This document shows, piece by piece, positions 1-10,979 of a DNA stretch of 64,000 nt. The DNA is taken from contig NZ_JAODLR010000011.1 of NCBI RefSeq assembly GCF_025960875.1, positions 1 through 64,000 on the forward strand, given 5' to 3'. A model generated the notes under the pieces. The model was not told where the DNA came from. It saw only the letters and a program-made list of their open reading frames with translations, and ran no database searches. The DNA comes from Crystallibacter permensis (GTDB lineage: Bacteria > Actinomycetota > Actinomycetes > Actinomycetales > Micrococcaceae). How positions within the stretch are numbered: the first letter of the stretch is position 1; each line of letters begins with the position of its first letter. A program made the translations under genes and the position numbers.

Positions 1-215
1 ACGGGAACCAGCACTGCACTAAATTCAAACCAGGCTAAAAAACATCGCGGCACACCACGGAGGCGGTGCCCCACGACAATAATTCAACCAATAAACTAAT
101 TGGTATCAACAAACTTGGCACACTATTGAGTTCTCAAACAACAGGAGCAAACGAATACTTATTGAAACTAGAATCCTTGAATTCTTTTATTGTTTCGCAT
201 TTCTTCGCTGCGATG
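1..215 (-). promoter_or_regulatory. rRNA operon leader with boxA-like antitermination motif
   Basis: Read on the minus strand, 123-138 gives TTTGAGAACTCAATAG and continues with TGTGCCAAGTTT. This motif stands shortly before 16S rRNA genes in Micrococcaceae and, in a near-identical form, in mycobacteria, where it acts as the Nus-factor boxA/RNase III leader. The rest (1-120) is non-coding leader running to the window edge. The 16S gene itself is not in the window. The few short open frames here overlap the leader and lack coding character. Confidence 0.75.
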
Positions 216-221
216 TTCATA

Positions 222-250
222 AATTTATTTCATTCCATATCCCTTGTCAA
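222..250 (-). promoter_or_regulatory. Candidate rRNA operon promoter
   Basis: On the minus strand a perfect -35 TTGACA (245-250) is followed after 17 bases by a -10-like TAAATT (222-227). This is the best sigma-70-type promoter in the window. It lies in AT-rich DNA about 85 bases upstream of the boxA-like rRNA leader motif and points towards the left edge. I infer that it drives a 16S-23S-5S operon just outside the window. Confidence 0.7.
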
Positions 251-468
251 ATCGGCGTTTTCCGCGATTTTCCATTCGATAAAGAATGCGCCCGCAACAA
301 ATTTTCAGCGTTTCCGGCTCTTGCATCTAAGTGCACGCCGGAATTGCTTCCGATTCATCTTGGGATTTTGCCCTCCTGCTCGCTGTGTCTTTTTCAACTC
401 AGCGGCGGCGACTCAGAAAACAATACACAAGGTTTCAGGCTCCTGCAAATCCGCCCAAATTACGCCTC

Positions 469-525
469 AAAAATGAAAGCGGACCCGTCCCTGCGCCCGC
501 TGCCATGCTGGCAGTTGACACGGGT
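469..525 (-). terminator. Probable intrinsic terminator of tyrS
   Basis: A compound hairpin has outer arms ACCCGT (483-488) and ACGGGT (520-525) and an inner stem CTGCCA/TGGCAG (500-514, loop TGC). On the minus strand it is followed by TTTCATTTTT (469-478). It begins about 50 bases after the tyrS stop codon and separates tyrS from the rRNA promoter. The stretch between 251 and 468 holds no other recognisable element. Confidence 0.6.
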
Positions 526-578
526 ACGGGCCCGCCATGTTGGCTTTGCCGGGGTTGTTCCCGACGTGCGGCCTCTGA

Positions 579-1889
579 CTATGCAGGTACTTCGACCATG
601 GCCAGGGTGCGCTTGCCCCTGCGCATCAGCAAGTACTTGCCGTGCAGCAGCTCTGCAACGTCGATGACTGCATCCGGATCCGTGATTTTTTCGTTGTTCA
701 CGTACGCACCACCTTCGGCTACGGTGCGACGGGCGCCGGAATTGCTCGGCACGAGGCCGGAGGCAACGAGCAACCCAATGATGTTCAGGGAACCGCGGTC
801 CACTGTGGCGCTGGGCAGCTGCGAAGTGGCCGAAACCAATGTGGCTTCGTCCAGCGCTTGCAGCTCTCCCTGCCCGAACAACGCCGCCGAAGCAGCGATC
901 ACCTTGTCGGTTGCTTCCTCCCCATGCACCAGCGAGGTCACGTCGTAGGCCAGCACGCGCTGGGCCTCGCGGGTATGGGCGCGTTCGGCCACTGCCTTTT
1001 CAAGCTCTTCGATTTCGGTTCTGCTCCGGAAAGTGAAGACCTTGAGCCGCTCGACAACGTCGGCATCGGCCGTGTTCAGCCAGAACTGGTACATCGCGTA
1101 CGGGCTGCACATTGCGGCGTCGAGCCAGATGGCGTTGCCTTCGCTCTTGCCGAACTTGGTTCCATCCGAGTTGGTAATCAGCGGAGTGCCGATGGCGTGG
1201 ACGGACTGGCCCTCGACCTTGCGGATCAGCTCGGTGCCGCTGGTCAGGTTGCCCCACTGATCCGACCCGCCGGTCTGCAGCACACAGCCGTACTGGCGGA
1301 ACAGTTCCAGGTAGTCCATGCCCTGCAGGATCTGGTAGCTGAATTCCGCGTAGCTGATGCCCTCGTCGGAGTTCAGCCGGGAGGCGACGATGTCTTTCTT
1401 GATCATGGTGCCGACACGGAAGTGTTTGCCGACGTCCCGCAGGAAGTCCAGCACACTCATTGGTGCCGTCCAGTCCAGGTTGTTCACCATCCGGGCAGCA
1501 TTCTCGCCCTCGAAGCTGAGGAACCGATGCACCTGGCCCTGCAGGTAGCCGACCCATTCGGCGACGGTTTCCTTGGTGTTCATCGTCCGCTCCGCCGTGG
1601 GGCGCGGATCCCCGACCAGGCCGGTGGAACCACCGACCAGGCCGAGGGGCTTGTGGCCCGCCAACTGCAGACGGCGCATGGTTAACAGCTGGACGAGGTT
1701 GCCCAGATGCAGGCTCGGCGCCGTCGGGTCGAAGCCGCAGTAATACGTGATCGGTTCACCGGCCAGCAGCTTTTCCAGCTCCGCCTCATCGGTGGAGACG
1801 TGGACCAGCCCGCGCCACTTCAGTTCCTGCCATACATTGGCGAAACCGGGGTCATTGCTTTGGGAACTTAGAAACGTATTAGTTGACAC
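579..1889 (-). CDS. tyrS: Tyrosyl-tRNA synthetase
   Basis: Charges tRNA-Tyr with tyrosine (class Ic aminoacyl-tRNA synthetase, cytoplasmic). The 436-residue length fits the bacterial TyrRS-S form. The HIGH-type motif appears as HLGN (residues 61-64) and the KMSKS-type loop as KFGKS (245-249). The C-terminal 70 residues form an S4-type RNA-binding domain. The start is GTG at 1889, 13 bases after the helicase stop codon. No Shine-Dalgarno is visible; instead TATTTT stands 7 bases before the GTG, which suggests a leaderless transcript starting in the intergenic gap. The gene is separated from the rRNA operon downstream by a hairpin terminator. Confidence 0.97.
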   Translation of the reverse strand: MSTNTFLSSQSNDPGFANVWQELKWRGLVHVSTDEAELEKLLAGEPITYYCGFDPTAPSLHLGNLVQLLTMRRLQLAGHKPLGLVGGSTGLVGDPRPTAERTMNTKETVAEWVGYLQGQVHRFLSFEGENAARMVNNLDWTAPMSVLDFLRDVGKHFRVGTMIKKDIVASRLNSDEGISYAEFSYQILQGMDYLELFRQYGCVLQTGGSDQWGNLTSGTELIRKVEGQSVHAIGTPLITNSDGTKFGKSEGNAIWLDAAMCSPYAMYQFWLNTADADVVERLKVFTFRSRTEIEELEKAVAERAHTREAQRVLAYDVTSLVHGEEATDKVIAASAALFGQGELQALDEATLVSATSQLPSATVDRGSLNIIGLLVASGLVPSNSGARRTVAEGGAYVNNEKITDPDAVIDVAELLHGKYLLMRRGKRTLAMVEVPA

Positions 1890-1902
1890 GGACTCTAAAA
1901 TA

Positions 1903-4158
1903 TCAGCCTTCGATGCCCGGTGGGATATCGCCCTCCGCCAGAAGACGCAGACGCTGGGTGGGGCGTGTCATTGCGACGTACAAATCGCCCACCTTGCCGC
2001 TGACGCCGTCGAGCAGTTCCGCCGGTTCCAGCAGGACAACACCGTCGAATTCCAGTCCCTTGGCTTCCTTGGGTCCGATGACCGTGATGTCCTGGTCCAA
2101 TCCGCCGGCTCCCGCACCCACGCGGCTTCCGTAGACAGCCGCCAGTTCCTTGCGTGCTTCCTCAACACGATGATCCGCCGCGATGACCGCCAACAGGCCG
2201 CCGTCGAGGGCGTCGAGTTCCTCCGGCATGACCTCGACCAGTCTGCCCAGGAGTCCGCCGTCGTCCACCTTGTCAATGATCGGATCCCAGATGCCGTCCC
2301 GGACAGCCTTGGGCGCGGAAATCACCAGTCCGGCCGCATTGGCCATGCGCACCGCGGCTTCCGCGATTTGCGACGGCGTGCGGTAGTTCACCGTCAGCTC
2401 TTCCAGCCGCCAGCGGTCCTGGGCAAAGGGCTCAAGGACCTGCTGCCAGGAGTGTGCGCCGGCAGCGGAGCTCGTCTGTGCTATGTCGCCCACCACTGTG
2501 AAGGACTTCAGCGGGCAGCGGCGCATCAACAGCCGCCACTGCATGGCCGAGAGTTCCTGCGCTTCATCGACCACGATGTGGCCGAAGGCCCAGGTGCGGT
2601 CCGACGCGGCACGTTCTGCCGCGGTGAAGCGAGTCTCCTGTATCTGGTTGTGGGCCGCCAGGTCCTCGGCGCTGACGAGACCGTCGATCCCGCTTGCCTT
2701 TAACGCCTCGTCCAGGTTCACGAGGGACTGCTCGGCATTCGCGACGTCGCGGGCACGCTGGTGCTCCCGCTGGGACTTGTCGCGGGCACTGGAAACATCC
2801 ATCGGGCCGAGAAGTTCCGCCGCCTCGTCGAGGAGCGGCACGTCGGCCTCGGTCCACGGCGCCGACGGATCACGCAAGAGCAGTGCCCGTTCCGCGTCGC
2901 TCAACTGACGCGCAGCGCCTTCGAGGTGCGCGGGCTTGCTCAGCAGTTCGCCGATCAGCTGCTCCGGCGTCAGCGGCATCCAGCACAGGTTCAGGGCCAC
3001 CCGAACGTCGCGGGAGGTGCGGACGTCTTCTGTCAGGTAGCTGCGGTCCGCATTATTGCCAGGCCCGGACGATTCTTCCAGCGCCTGGGTCAACTGCTCG
3101 GTCAGTTCGCGCAGCAGGATTTTCACGAACGTCGTGCGGGCCTCGTTGTGCGGCTTGCCGGTGGACCGTGCCCTGTCCCGTGCCCGGATCACCTGCTTGG
3201 GAGTCAGCGTAAGGATGGTGCCCTCGACGTTGAGCTTGCGCGGGCCCGCCGGGAGGCGCTGCCGGTTAGCCACCGCCCGCGCCACTACCTTGGCCATGGA
3301 CGCCCGGCCCTTGAGTTCGGCAACGGCCTGGTCGGTTTCCGGCACGGCGTTAATACCCGGCATCAGTTTGCCTAGGGTGGACATCACCACACCGGTCTCG
3401 CCGAGCGACGGCAGGACACGTTCGATGTACTTCATGAACGAGTTCGACGGCCCCACCAGTAGGACGCCGGCGGACTTCAGCCGCTCCCGGTGCATATACA
3501 GCAAGTACGCCGCGCGGTGCAGGGCGACGGCGGTCTTGCCCGTCCCCGGCCCGCCCTGGACCACCAGCACACCTTGCATGGGACTGCGGATGATCCGGTC
3601 CTGCTCGGCCTGGATAGTGCCGACGATGTCCGACATCTGTCCGGTGCGTTTCGAGTTCAGCGCCGCCAGCAGGGCGCCCTCTCCCTGCAGGTTGCCCGAA
3701 TCGAGCATCGACGCGTCCAGCACGTCGTCCTCAACGGCTTTAACGTCCCGACCCTTCAGGATCAGATGCCGACGCCGTCGTACGCCCTGGCGTTCGAAGG
3801 CCGTGGCCTGGTAGAAGACTCCGGCCTCGGGCGCGCGCCAGTCCACCATGAGCCGCTGCAGATCAGCCGTACTCAGGCCGATGCGGCCGATGTAGCGGGA
3901 CTCACCGCTATCCAGATCCAGCCGTCCGAAGACAAGCCGGTCATCCACGGCGTTGAGCTGGGCGAGCCGGTCCTCGTACATGGTGGCGAAGGCGTCACGT
4001 TCAGAAATATTCTGCATCGTGCCTACTGCACCGCCGCTGCGGACCCGGTCCAGCTGCTGCTGCTTTTCGGCGCGCAACTCATCCAGACGCTGGTACAAAC
4101 CCGCGACATAGTCCCGCTCGTGTTCAAGTTCCATATGTGCCGAAACCGCTTCCTGCAT
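1903..4158 (-). CDS. HelD-type superfamily I helicase (RNA polymerase recycling factor)
   Basis: A UvrD/Rep-like ATPase of the actinobacterial HelD (class II; HelR) group. Such proteins bind RNA polymerase, release stalled core enzyme and nucleic acid, and in some actinomycetes protect against rifampicin. A charged N-terminal helical arm (roughly residues 1-50) precedes Walker A GGPGTGKTA (about 202-210); Walker B VVDEAQ lies in the C-terminal half. I place the start at the ATG at 4158 because GGGAGGA stands 8 bases upstream; a TTG 18 bases further up is in frame but has no such signal. No rifampicin-associated element (the inverted repeat seen before HelR genes) was found upstream. Product 751 residues. 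Confidence 0.85.
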   Translation of the reverse strand: MQEAVSAHMELEHERDYVAGLYQRLDELRAEKQQQLDRVRSGGAVGTMQNISERDAFATMYEDRLAQLNAVDDRLVFGRLDLDSGESRYIGRIGLSTADLQRLMVDWRAPEAGVFYQATAFERQGVRRRRHLILKGRDVKAVEDDVLDASMLDSGNLQGEGALLAALNSKRTGQMSDIVGTIQAEQDRIIRSPMQGVLVVQGGPGTGKTAVALHRAAYLLYMHRERLKSAGVLLVGPSNSFMKYIERVLPSLGETGVVMSTLGKLMPGINAVPETDQAVAELKGRASMAKVVARAVANRQRLPAGPRKLNVEGTILTLTPKQVIRARDRARSTGKPHNEARTTFVKILLRELTEQLTQALEESSGPGNNADRSYLTEDVRTSRDVRVALNLCWMPLTPEQLIGELLSKPAHLEGAARQLSDAERALLLRDPSAPWTEADVPLLDEAAELLGPMDVSSARDKSQREHQRARDVANAEQSLVNLDEALKASGIDGLVSAEDLAAHNQIQETRFTAAERAASDRTWAFGHIVVDEAQELSAMQWRLLMRRCPLKSFTVVGDIAQTSSAAGAHSWQQVLEPFAQDRWRLEELTVNYRTPSQIAEAAVRMANAAGLVISAPKAVRDGIWDPIIDKVDDGGLLGRLVEVMPEELDALDGGLLAVIAADHRVEEARKELAAVYGSRVGAGAGGLDQDITVIGPKEAKGLEFDGVVLLEPAELLDGVSGKVGDLYVAMTRPTQRLRLLAEGDIPPGIEG

Positions 4159-4309
4159 TATGTGTTCCTCCCGCAAAGGCAGAGCGTCAATCTTACAGTG
4201 CCCGGCATGAAATTACATGAACGCCCACGTCAGGGCCACAACAAGACGACAGAACCGGAGGGGTTCAGGAGAAGATCCGGAATAGATCCGGAACGGGTTC
4301 CCGACGTGA

Positions 4310-4849
4310 TTACTCGCGGACCAGCGAGCGGATCCGGTGGCCTGCCAGTGCCGCGCGTCCGCGCAGGCCCGTCAGTTCAAGTACGACGCCGAACCCGGAA
4401 ACCTGTACTCCGGCCCGTTCGAACAGCCGGCAGGCCGCGCCGAGGGTGCCGCCGGTGGCCAGCACATCGTCAAGGATAAGCACGCGCATGCCGGGCTTGA
4501 GATCATCGGCATGCAGTTCAAGCGTCGCCGTACCGTATTCGAGGGTGTAATCCTCCGCGTAGACCTTCCGCGGAAGTTTGCCCTTCTTCCGCACCGTCAC
4601 CACGCCTTTGCCTGATGCATACGCTCCGGCGGCCGCCAGCAAAAAGCCGCGGGCTTCGATGCCGGCCACGGCGTCGAACTGCCCTTCGAAGGGGTCGATG
4701 AGCGCATGCACGATGGTGCGAAGAGCGGGACCGTCCGCGAAAACGGGCGTGAGGTCCCGAAAGACAATGCCTGGTTTCGGGTAGTCGGAGACGGTGGCCG
4801 AAAGCCGGCTGATGACTGACTCCGCGGACTCTGAAGCTCGTTCACTCAC
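4310..4849 (-). CDS. apt: Adenine phosphoribosyltransferase
   Basis: Salvages adenine to AMP using PRPP. The 179-residue protein has the PRPP-binding loop VLILDDVLATGGT and the family N-terminal pattern YPKPGIVFRDLTP. The start is GTG at 4849. There is no clear Shine-Dalgarno, but TAGGGT stands 6 bases upstream, which would fit a leaderless mRNA. In many actinobacteria apt sits with relA; here it stands alone between the helicase and a DNA glycosylase on the same strand. A 150-base gap to the helicase carries only a short repeat of GATCCGGA. Confidence 0.95.
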   Translation of the reverse strand: MSERASESAESVISRLSATVSDYPKPGIVFRDLTPVFADGPALRTIVHALIDPFEGQFDAVAGIEARGFLLAAAGAYASGKGVVTVRKKGKLPRKVYAEDYTLEYGTATLELHADDLKPGMRVLILDDVLATGGTLGAACRLFERAGVQVSGFGVVLELTGLRGRAALAGHRIRSLVRE

Positions 4850-4953
4850 CCCACTACCCTACCGCCGCTGGCCTGCAAGGAAGACGGGAAGACGGCCGTG
4901 CCTGGGTAAAGACCTGCTGGCTCCGTCCGGCCCAGGATTCACCCGCCCGATTT

Positions 4954-5598
4954 TTATCCGTCCGAGCGGCGGCGGGGTTTGGCCGCGCGGTAGGGCGAGA
5001 CGGTTTTCTCCCCCTCCAGCCAGAACCGCCAGGGGTAGCTATCGGTCCCGCCCTCACCGCTGACCCCCACCCGGGGCCCGCTGCGCACATGGGCTGGCGG
5101 AGCGGGCGTGGCAGGTAGCCGGAGCTCGAGTTCACCGGGAACGAAGGCCCGGCCGTTATCCGCCAGGGTCAGCCCCAAGGCCTGCGCCAGGCGGCCCGGT
5201 CCGCGAGCCAGCTCGGTATCGTTTTTCGCCGAGGTACGACGGCGGTACGCCAGTTCGCGTCCGTGGGTCACCTCCCCGGCGCGGATCAGCACACCGGTGG
5301 CTATGCCGGCGTGGCCGCAGACAATGTTGACGCAGTGGTGCATGCCGTAGGTGAAGTAGACGTAGATGTGGCCCGCCGGGCCGAACATGGCCTTGTTGCG
5401 GTTGGTCTGGCCGCGGAAGGCATGCGAGCCCGGGTCCCTTTCGCCCAGGTATGCCTCCACCTCGGTGATCCGCACCCCCACGGCGCCCTCCGCTGTTGCC
5501 CGCAGCAGTTGCGCACCGAGCAGTCCCGGGGCCACTTCATCGGCCGGACGTGCGAGCCATTTCAGCAGTGCTCCCGGGATCGCGGGGACAGTCTCCAC
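4954..5598 (-). CDS. DNA-3-methyladenine glycosylase (Aag/MPG family)
   Basis: Base-excision repair enzyme that removes alkylated purines such as 3-methyladenine from DNA. The 214-residue product has the family features: an N-terminal [14 protein letters not shown] segment, EVEAYLG carrying the presumed catalytic glutamate, and [19 protein letters not shown] in the core. The frame stays open far upstream, but that stretch is antisense-like and overlaps the preceding gene. GTG at 5598 overlaps the SRPBCC stop TAG by one base (TAGTG), giving translational coupling and a normal family length. Confidence 0.9.
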   Translation of the reverse strand: METVPAIPGALLKWLARPADEVAPGLLGAQLLRATAEGAVGVRITEVEAYLGERDPGSHAFRGQTNRNKAMFGPAGHIYVYFTYGMHHCVNIVCGHAGIATGVLIRAGEVTHGRELAYRRRTSAKNDTELARGPGRLAQALGLTLADNGRAFVPGELELRLPATPAPPAHVRSGPRVGVSGEGGTDSYPWRFWLEGEKTVSPYRAAKPRRRSDG

Positions 5599-6596
5599 TA
5601 CGATCCGGCGCTGCCGGCCATCCGGCGGTAAAAGTGTGTCAAGGCATCCCGGTGGTGCGCGGAAGGATGGATTTCCGCCCCGGAGAAGTACAAGGCCAGC
5701 GCGTCGAGCCGCTCGTGCCACAGCGCCATGAGTTCGGCGGCGCTGGCCTTCGAGCGCAGTCCGTGGCGGAGTTTCAGCAGTGTCTTGCCGTCGGAGTTCT
5801 CCAGCATCCAGTGCACGGAACTCTGCTCCACTTCCGGGCTGCACCAGCTGTACTCCAGCGTCTGCTCGTTCAGGACGTTCGTTACGTCGCCGCGCATGCT
5901 GAACGTCTCGAAGTCCAGCCGGACGTCTCCGCCGACCTGCAGCTGCAGGGTTCCGGGTGCGAGCCATTTTCCAAACATGTCCGGCTCCGTCAGGGCCTGC
6001 CAGACCGTTGACCGGTCCACGCCCAGCAGCCGGTCAAAGTGGACGCAGTCGTGGCCGGAGTCCTTGCCGAGGGTGCCCATGGTGTGGGACAGCGAGTACT
6101 CGCGCGCGTAGGCTTCCCGCAGCTTGCTCCAGCGGTCCGGCTGCGGCTGCGGCGTGCGTCCGGCCGCCACGTCCTCGAATGCGTCCAGGATGGTTTCCCA
6201 GCCCGCGGCACCTTCGGTCAGGAACGCCCGGCTCTCGGAGCGCGCGCGCAGTTGCACCAGCGTGCCGCCGTTGCTGTTGAGCATCCGCCACTCGAGCACG
6301 GACTCATTGTCCAGCTCGTCCTCCCAGGTGATCTGCAGGCTCAGCGGCGCGTTCAGCTGCAGCACGGTGCCGGTGACGGTGCCCCCGACCTCCAGTTCGT
6401 AAGGCTGGCCCTGTTCCCAGCCGGTGATCAGGTTCCCCAGCCACTTGGCCACGTGTTCCGGCTCGGCCAGCAGGCTCCACAGGTAGCTGTGCGGATAGTC
6501 GAGCTGGCGGTCAAAGGCCAGCACGTAGTCGGACGCGATCCGTTCGATCCGTCCGGACGGAACTACTTTCTCATCCTGCGGGCTCAGCGTGGTCAT
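5598..6596 (-). CDS. Two-domain SRPBCC (AHSA1-like) protein
   Basis: Contains two tandem SRPBCC/START-like domains of the Aha1 C-terminal (AHSA1, polyketide-cyclase-like) type, roughly residues 15-150 and 185-315. Both share the pattern of a W/WLG-containing helix then GG.V...; the second half has FGKWLAPG and [12 protein letters not shown]. These domains bind hydrophobic ligands and often sit in stress operons. Start ATG 6596 is chosen because GAGGA precedes it by 7 bases; an upstream in-frame start at 6641 lacks a ribosome site. It is translationally coupled to the glycosylase and follows a TetR-type operator. The ligand is unknown. Confidence 0.75.
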   Translation of the reverse strand: MTTLSPQDEKVVPSGRIERIASDYVLAFDRQLDYPHSYLWSLLAEPEHVAKWLGNLITGWEQGQPYELEVGGTVTGTVLQLNAPLSLQITWEDELDNESVLEWRMLNSNGGTLVQLRARSESRAFLTEGAAGWETILDAFEDVAAGRTPQPQPDRWSKLREAYAREYSLSHTMGTLGKDSGHDCVHFDRLLGVDRSTVWQALTEPDMFGKWLAPGTLQLQVGGDVRLDFETFSMRGDVTNVLNEQTLEYSWCSPEVEQSSVHWMLENSDGKTLLKLRHGLRSKASAAELMALWHERLDALALYFSGAEIHPSAHHRDALTHFYRRMAGSAGS

Positions 6597-6655
6597 CGTC
6601 ACTTCCTCGGCTCGTGGGCTCCGGCTGCATCTCTGTTTCACAAACTACCCCAAAG

Positions 6656-6683
6656 ACAGAAGTTACCGGTCGGTAACTTCTGT
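6656..6683. promoter_or_regulatory. Palindromic TetR-type operator upstream of the SRPBCC gene
   Basis: A perfect inverted repeat with 13-base arms, ACAGAAGTTACCG and CGGTAACTTCTGT, separated by GT. Its core TTACCGACCGGTAA (minus strand) resembles operators bound by many TetR/AcrR repressors. It lies 60-87 bases before the SRPBCC start, where it would overlap a -35 region paired with TAGTTT at 6644-6649. No TetR gene is present in the window. Confidence 0.6.
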
Positions 6684-6730
6684 TTGGCGAGAGCGCCGAA
6701 GGGCAGAAACAAGGGTGCCGGCGGACAGAG

Positions 6731-6781
6731 AACGACGGCGGATCCGCACCTGCTCGCTGCAGGTGCGGATCCGCCGTCGTT
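6731..6781. terminator. Perfect 23-bp hairpin after argH
   Basis: The arms AACGACGGCGGATCCGCACC... (6731-6753) and their exact reverse complement (6759-6781) enclose a 5-base loop, starting 19 bases after the argH stop. There is no uridine tract, yet the position suggests transcription termination or mRNA 3'-end protection for the arginine operon. The outer arm AACGACGGCGG recurs in the hairpin after pheT. Confidence 0.65.
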
Positions 6782-6799
6782 AGCTGGTTTTTGCGGGGG

Positions 6800-9432
<2,633 letters not shown>

Positions 9433-9471
9433 TTAAGGGTGCTCCTATTGGTTTACAGGTTTGGTACGTTT

Positions 9472-9993
9472 TCAGGTCTGGCTGTTGCGGGCGGGTTCGT
9501 CCGCGAACTGCAGGAAGCGGGCGGCCAGGTCGGCGCCGCCGTCGGGGTCCCTGGTCACCAGCAGTACGGTGTCGTCGCCGGCGATGGTGCCCAGCACGGA
9601 GGGCATGACGGAGTGGTCGATGGCCAGGGCCAGGAAGTTCGCGGCTCCGGGCGGAGTCCGCAATACCACCAGGTTGCCGGAGGCCTCGGCGGTGACCAGC
9701 AGGTCCGCGCACAGTTTGGCCAGGCGGGCGTCCAGAATCTCCTGGGTAATGCCCGCCTGCGGGGCGCGTTCTCCCCCTTCGGACCTGACGGCGTAGACCA
9801 GCGCGCCGTCCTGGCTGCGCACGCGCACCGCACCGAGTTCCACCAGGTCCCGGGACAGGGTTGCCTGCGTCACCTGGACGCCTTCGGCGGCGAGCAGGGC
9901 CGCGAGCTCCGCCTGCGAACGCACGGACTGCCCGGTCAGGATCGCGGTGATGCGGGCCTGGCGGGCGGTCTTGGTGGTGGGCATGCTGGTCAC
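9472..9993 (-). CDS. argR: Arginine repressor ArgR
   Basis: Hexameric arginine-dependent repressor of arginine genes. The 173-residue protein has a winged-helix N-terminus (TKTARQARI ... SQAELAALL ... [14 protein letters not shown]) and the C-terminal arginine-binding/oligomerisation domain with [15 protein letters not shown]. Start GTG 9993 is favoured because GAAGGA lies 10 bases upstream; an in-frame ATG nine bases later (9984) is possible. It sits inside the operon it is expected to control, between argF and argG, so it would be autoregulated through the argC promoter. Confidence 0.94.
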   Translation of the reverse strand: MTSMPTTKTARQARITAILTGQSVRSQAELAALLAAEGVQVTQATLSRDLVELGAVRVRSQDGALVYAVRSEGGERAPQAGITQEILDARLAKLCADLLVTAEASGNLVVLRTPPGAANFLALAIDHSVMPSVLGTIAGDDTVLLVTRDPDGGADLAARFLQFADEPARNSQT

Positions 9994-10016
9994 GGCCTGG
10001 TGTTCCTTCAGCGCCT

Positions 10017-10979
10017 TCAAGAAGTCTTCTGCAACGGTGCCAGGCCGGCCTTGTCCATCAGCCAGGTCATCAGCGCCTTCTGCGCGTGCAGCCGGTTCTC
10101 GGCCTCGTCCCACACCACGGACTGGTCGCCGTCGATCACGTCGGCCGCGATCTCGTAGCCGCGGTAGGCCGGCAGGCAGTGCAGCACAATGGCGTCCGGC
10201 GCGGCCAGCTTCATCGCCGCTGCATCCACCGCGTAGTCCTTGAACAGCTCAAGCCGCTGGGCCTTTTCCTCTTCCTGGCCCATGCTGACCCAGGTGTCGG
10301 TGGCGACGACGTCGGTCCCTGCCAGTGCCTCGGCCGCATCGGAGGTAACCAGCACCGAGCCGCCGGTTTCCGCGGCGCGCGCCTCGGCTTCGGCGACGAC
10401 GGCGGCAGCGGGCAGGTAGCCAACGGGTCCGCCGATCCGCACATGCATGCCAGCCGTGGCGCCGGCCAGCAGGTAGGAGTTGGCCATGTTGTTGGCCGCA
10501 TCCCCCAGGTACGTCATGGTCAGGCCGGCGAGTTCGCCCTTGTGTTCCCTGATGGTGAGCAGGTCCGCCAGCAGCTGGCACGGGTGGTAGTCGTCGGAGA
10601 GCGAGTTGATTACCGGCACGCGTGAGATGGCGGCCATCTCCTCAAGTCCGGAGTGGGCGTAGGTGCGCCAGACCACGGTCGAGACCATGCGCTCCATTAC
10701 CTTGACGGTGTCCGAAATGGACTCCTTGTGGCCCATCTGGGATTCGCCCGGATTGATGATCAGCGGCACGCCGCCCAGATCCGCCACGCCGGCGGCGAAG
10801 GACAGCCGGGTCCGGGTGGAGGTCTTGTCGAAGATGACCGCCACGGTCTTGCGCGCAGACCCGTCCGCGGCATACGGCTGGTACAGGTAGGGCGACTCCT
10901 TCAGCTGCGCCGCCAGGTCCAGCACCGAGAGCTGTTCGGCCGGGCTCAGATCGGTGTCTTTGAGGAAGTGGCGGATCAT
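10017..10979 (-). CDS. argF: Ornithine carbamoyltransferase
   Basis: Makes citrulline from ornithine and carbamoyl phosphate. The 320-residue protein shows the carbamoyl-phosphate-binding STRTR motif (54-58) and the ornithine-site HCLP motif (267-270). The start ATG overlaps the argD stop by four bases (ATGA). It is 23 bases before argR. Confidence 0.97.
   Translation of the reverse strand: MIRHFLKDTDLSPAEQLSVLDLAAQLKESPYLYQPYAADGSARKTVAVIFDKTSTRTRLSFAAGVADLGGVPLIINPGESQMGHKESISDTVKVMERMVSTVVWRTYAHSGLEEMAAISRVPVINSLSDDYHPCQLLADLLTIREHKGELAGLTMTYLGDAANNMANSYLLAGATAGMHVRIGGPVGYLPAAAVVAEAEARAAETGGSVLVTSDAAEALAGTDVVATDTWVSMGQEEEKAQRLELFKDYAVDAAAMKLAAPDAIVLHCLPAYRGYEIAADVIDGDQSVVWDEAENRLHAQKALMTWLMDKAGLAPLQKTS

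Noticed and set aside
66-476. Plus-strand frame of 136 codons in the AT-rich left end
   Set aside because: It overlaps the rRNA promoter and leader, has no ribosome site and no coding-type codon use.
5599-5967. N-terminal extension of the DNA glycosylase to 337 residues
   Set aside because: The extra stretch lies within the SRPBCC gene, is Arg/Ala-rich out-of-frame sequence, and the GTG at 5598 gives the normal length.
6731-6781. Perfect 23-bp inverted repeat as the end of a mobile element
   Set aside because: The arms are separated by only five bases, no transposase or target duplication is near, and it sits directly after argH like a terminator.
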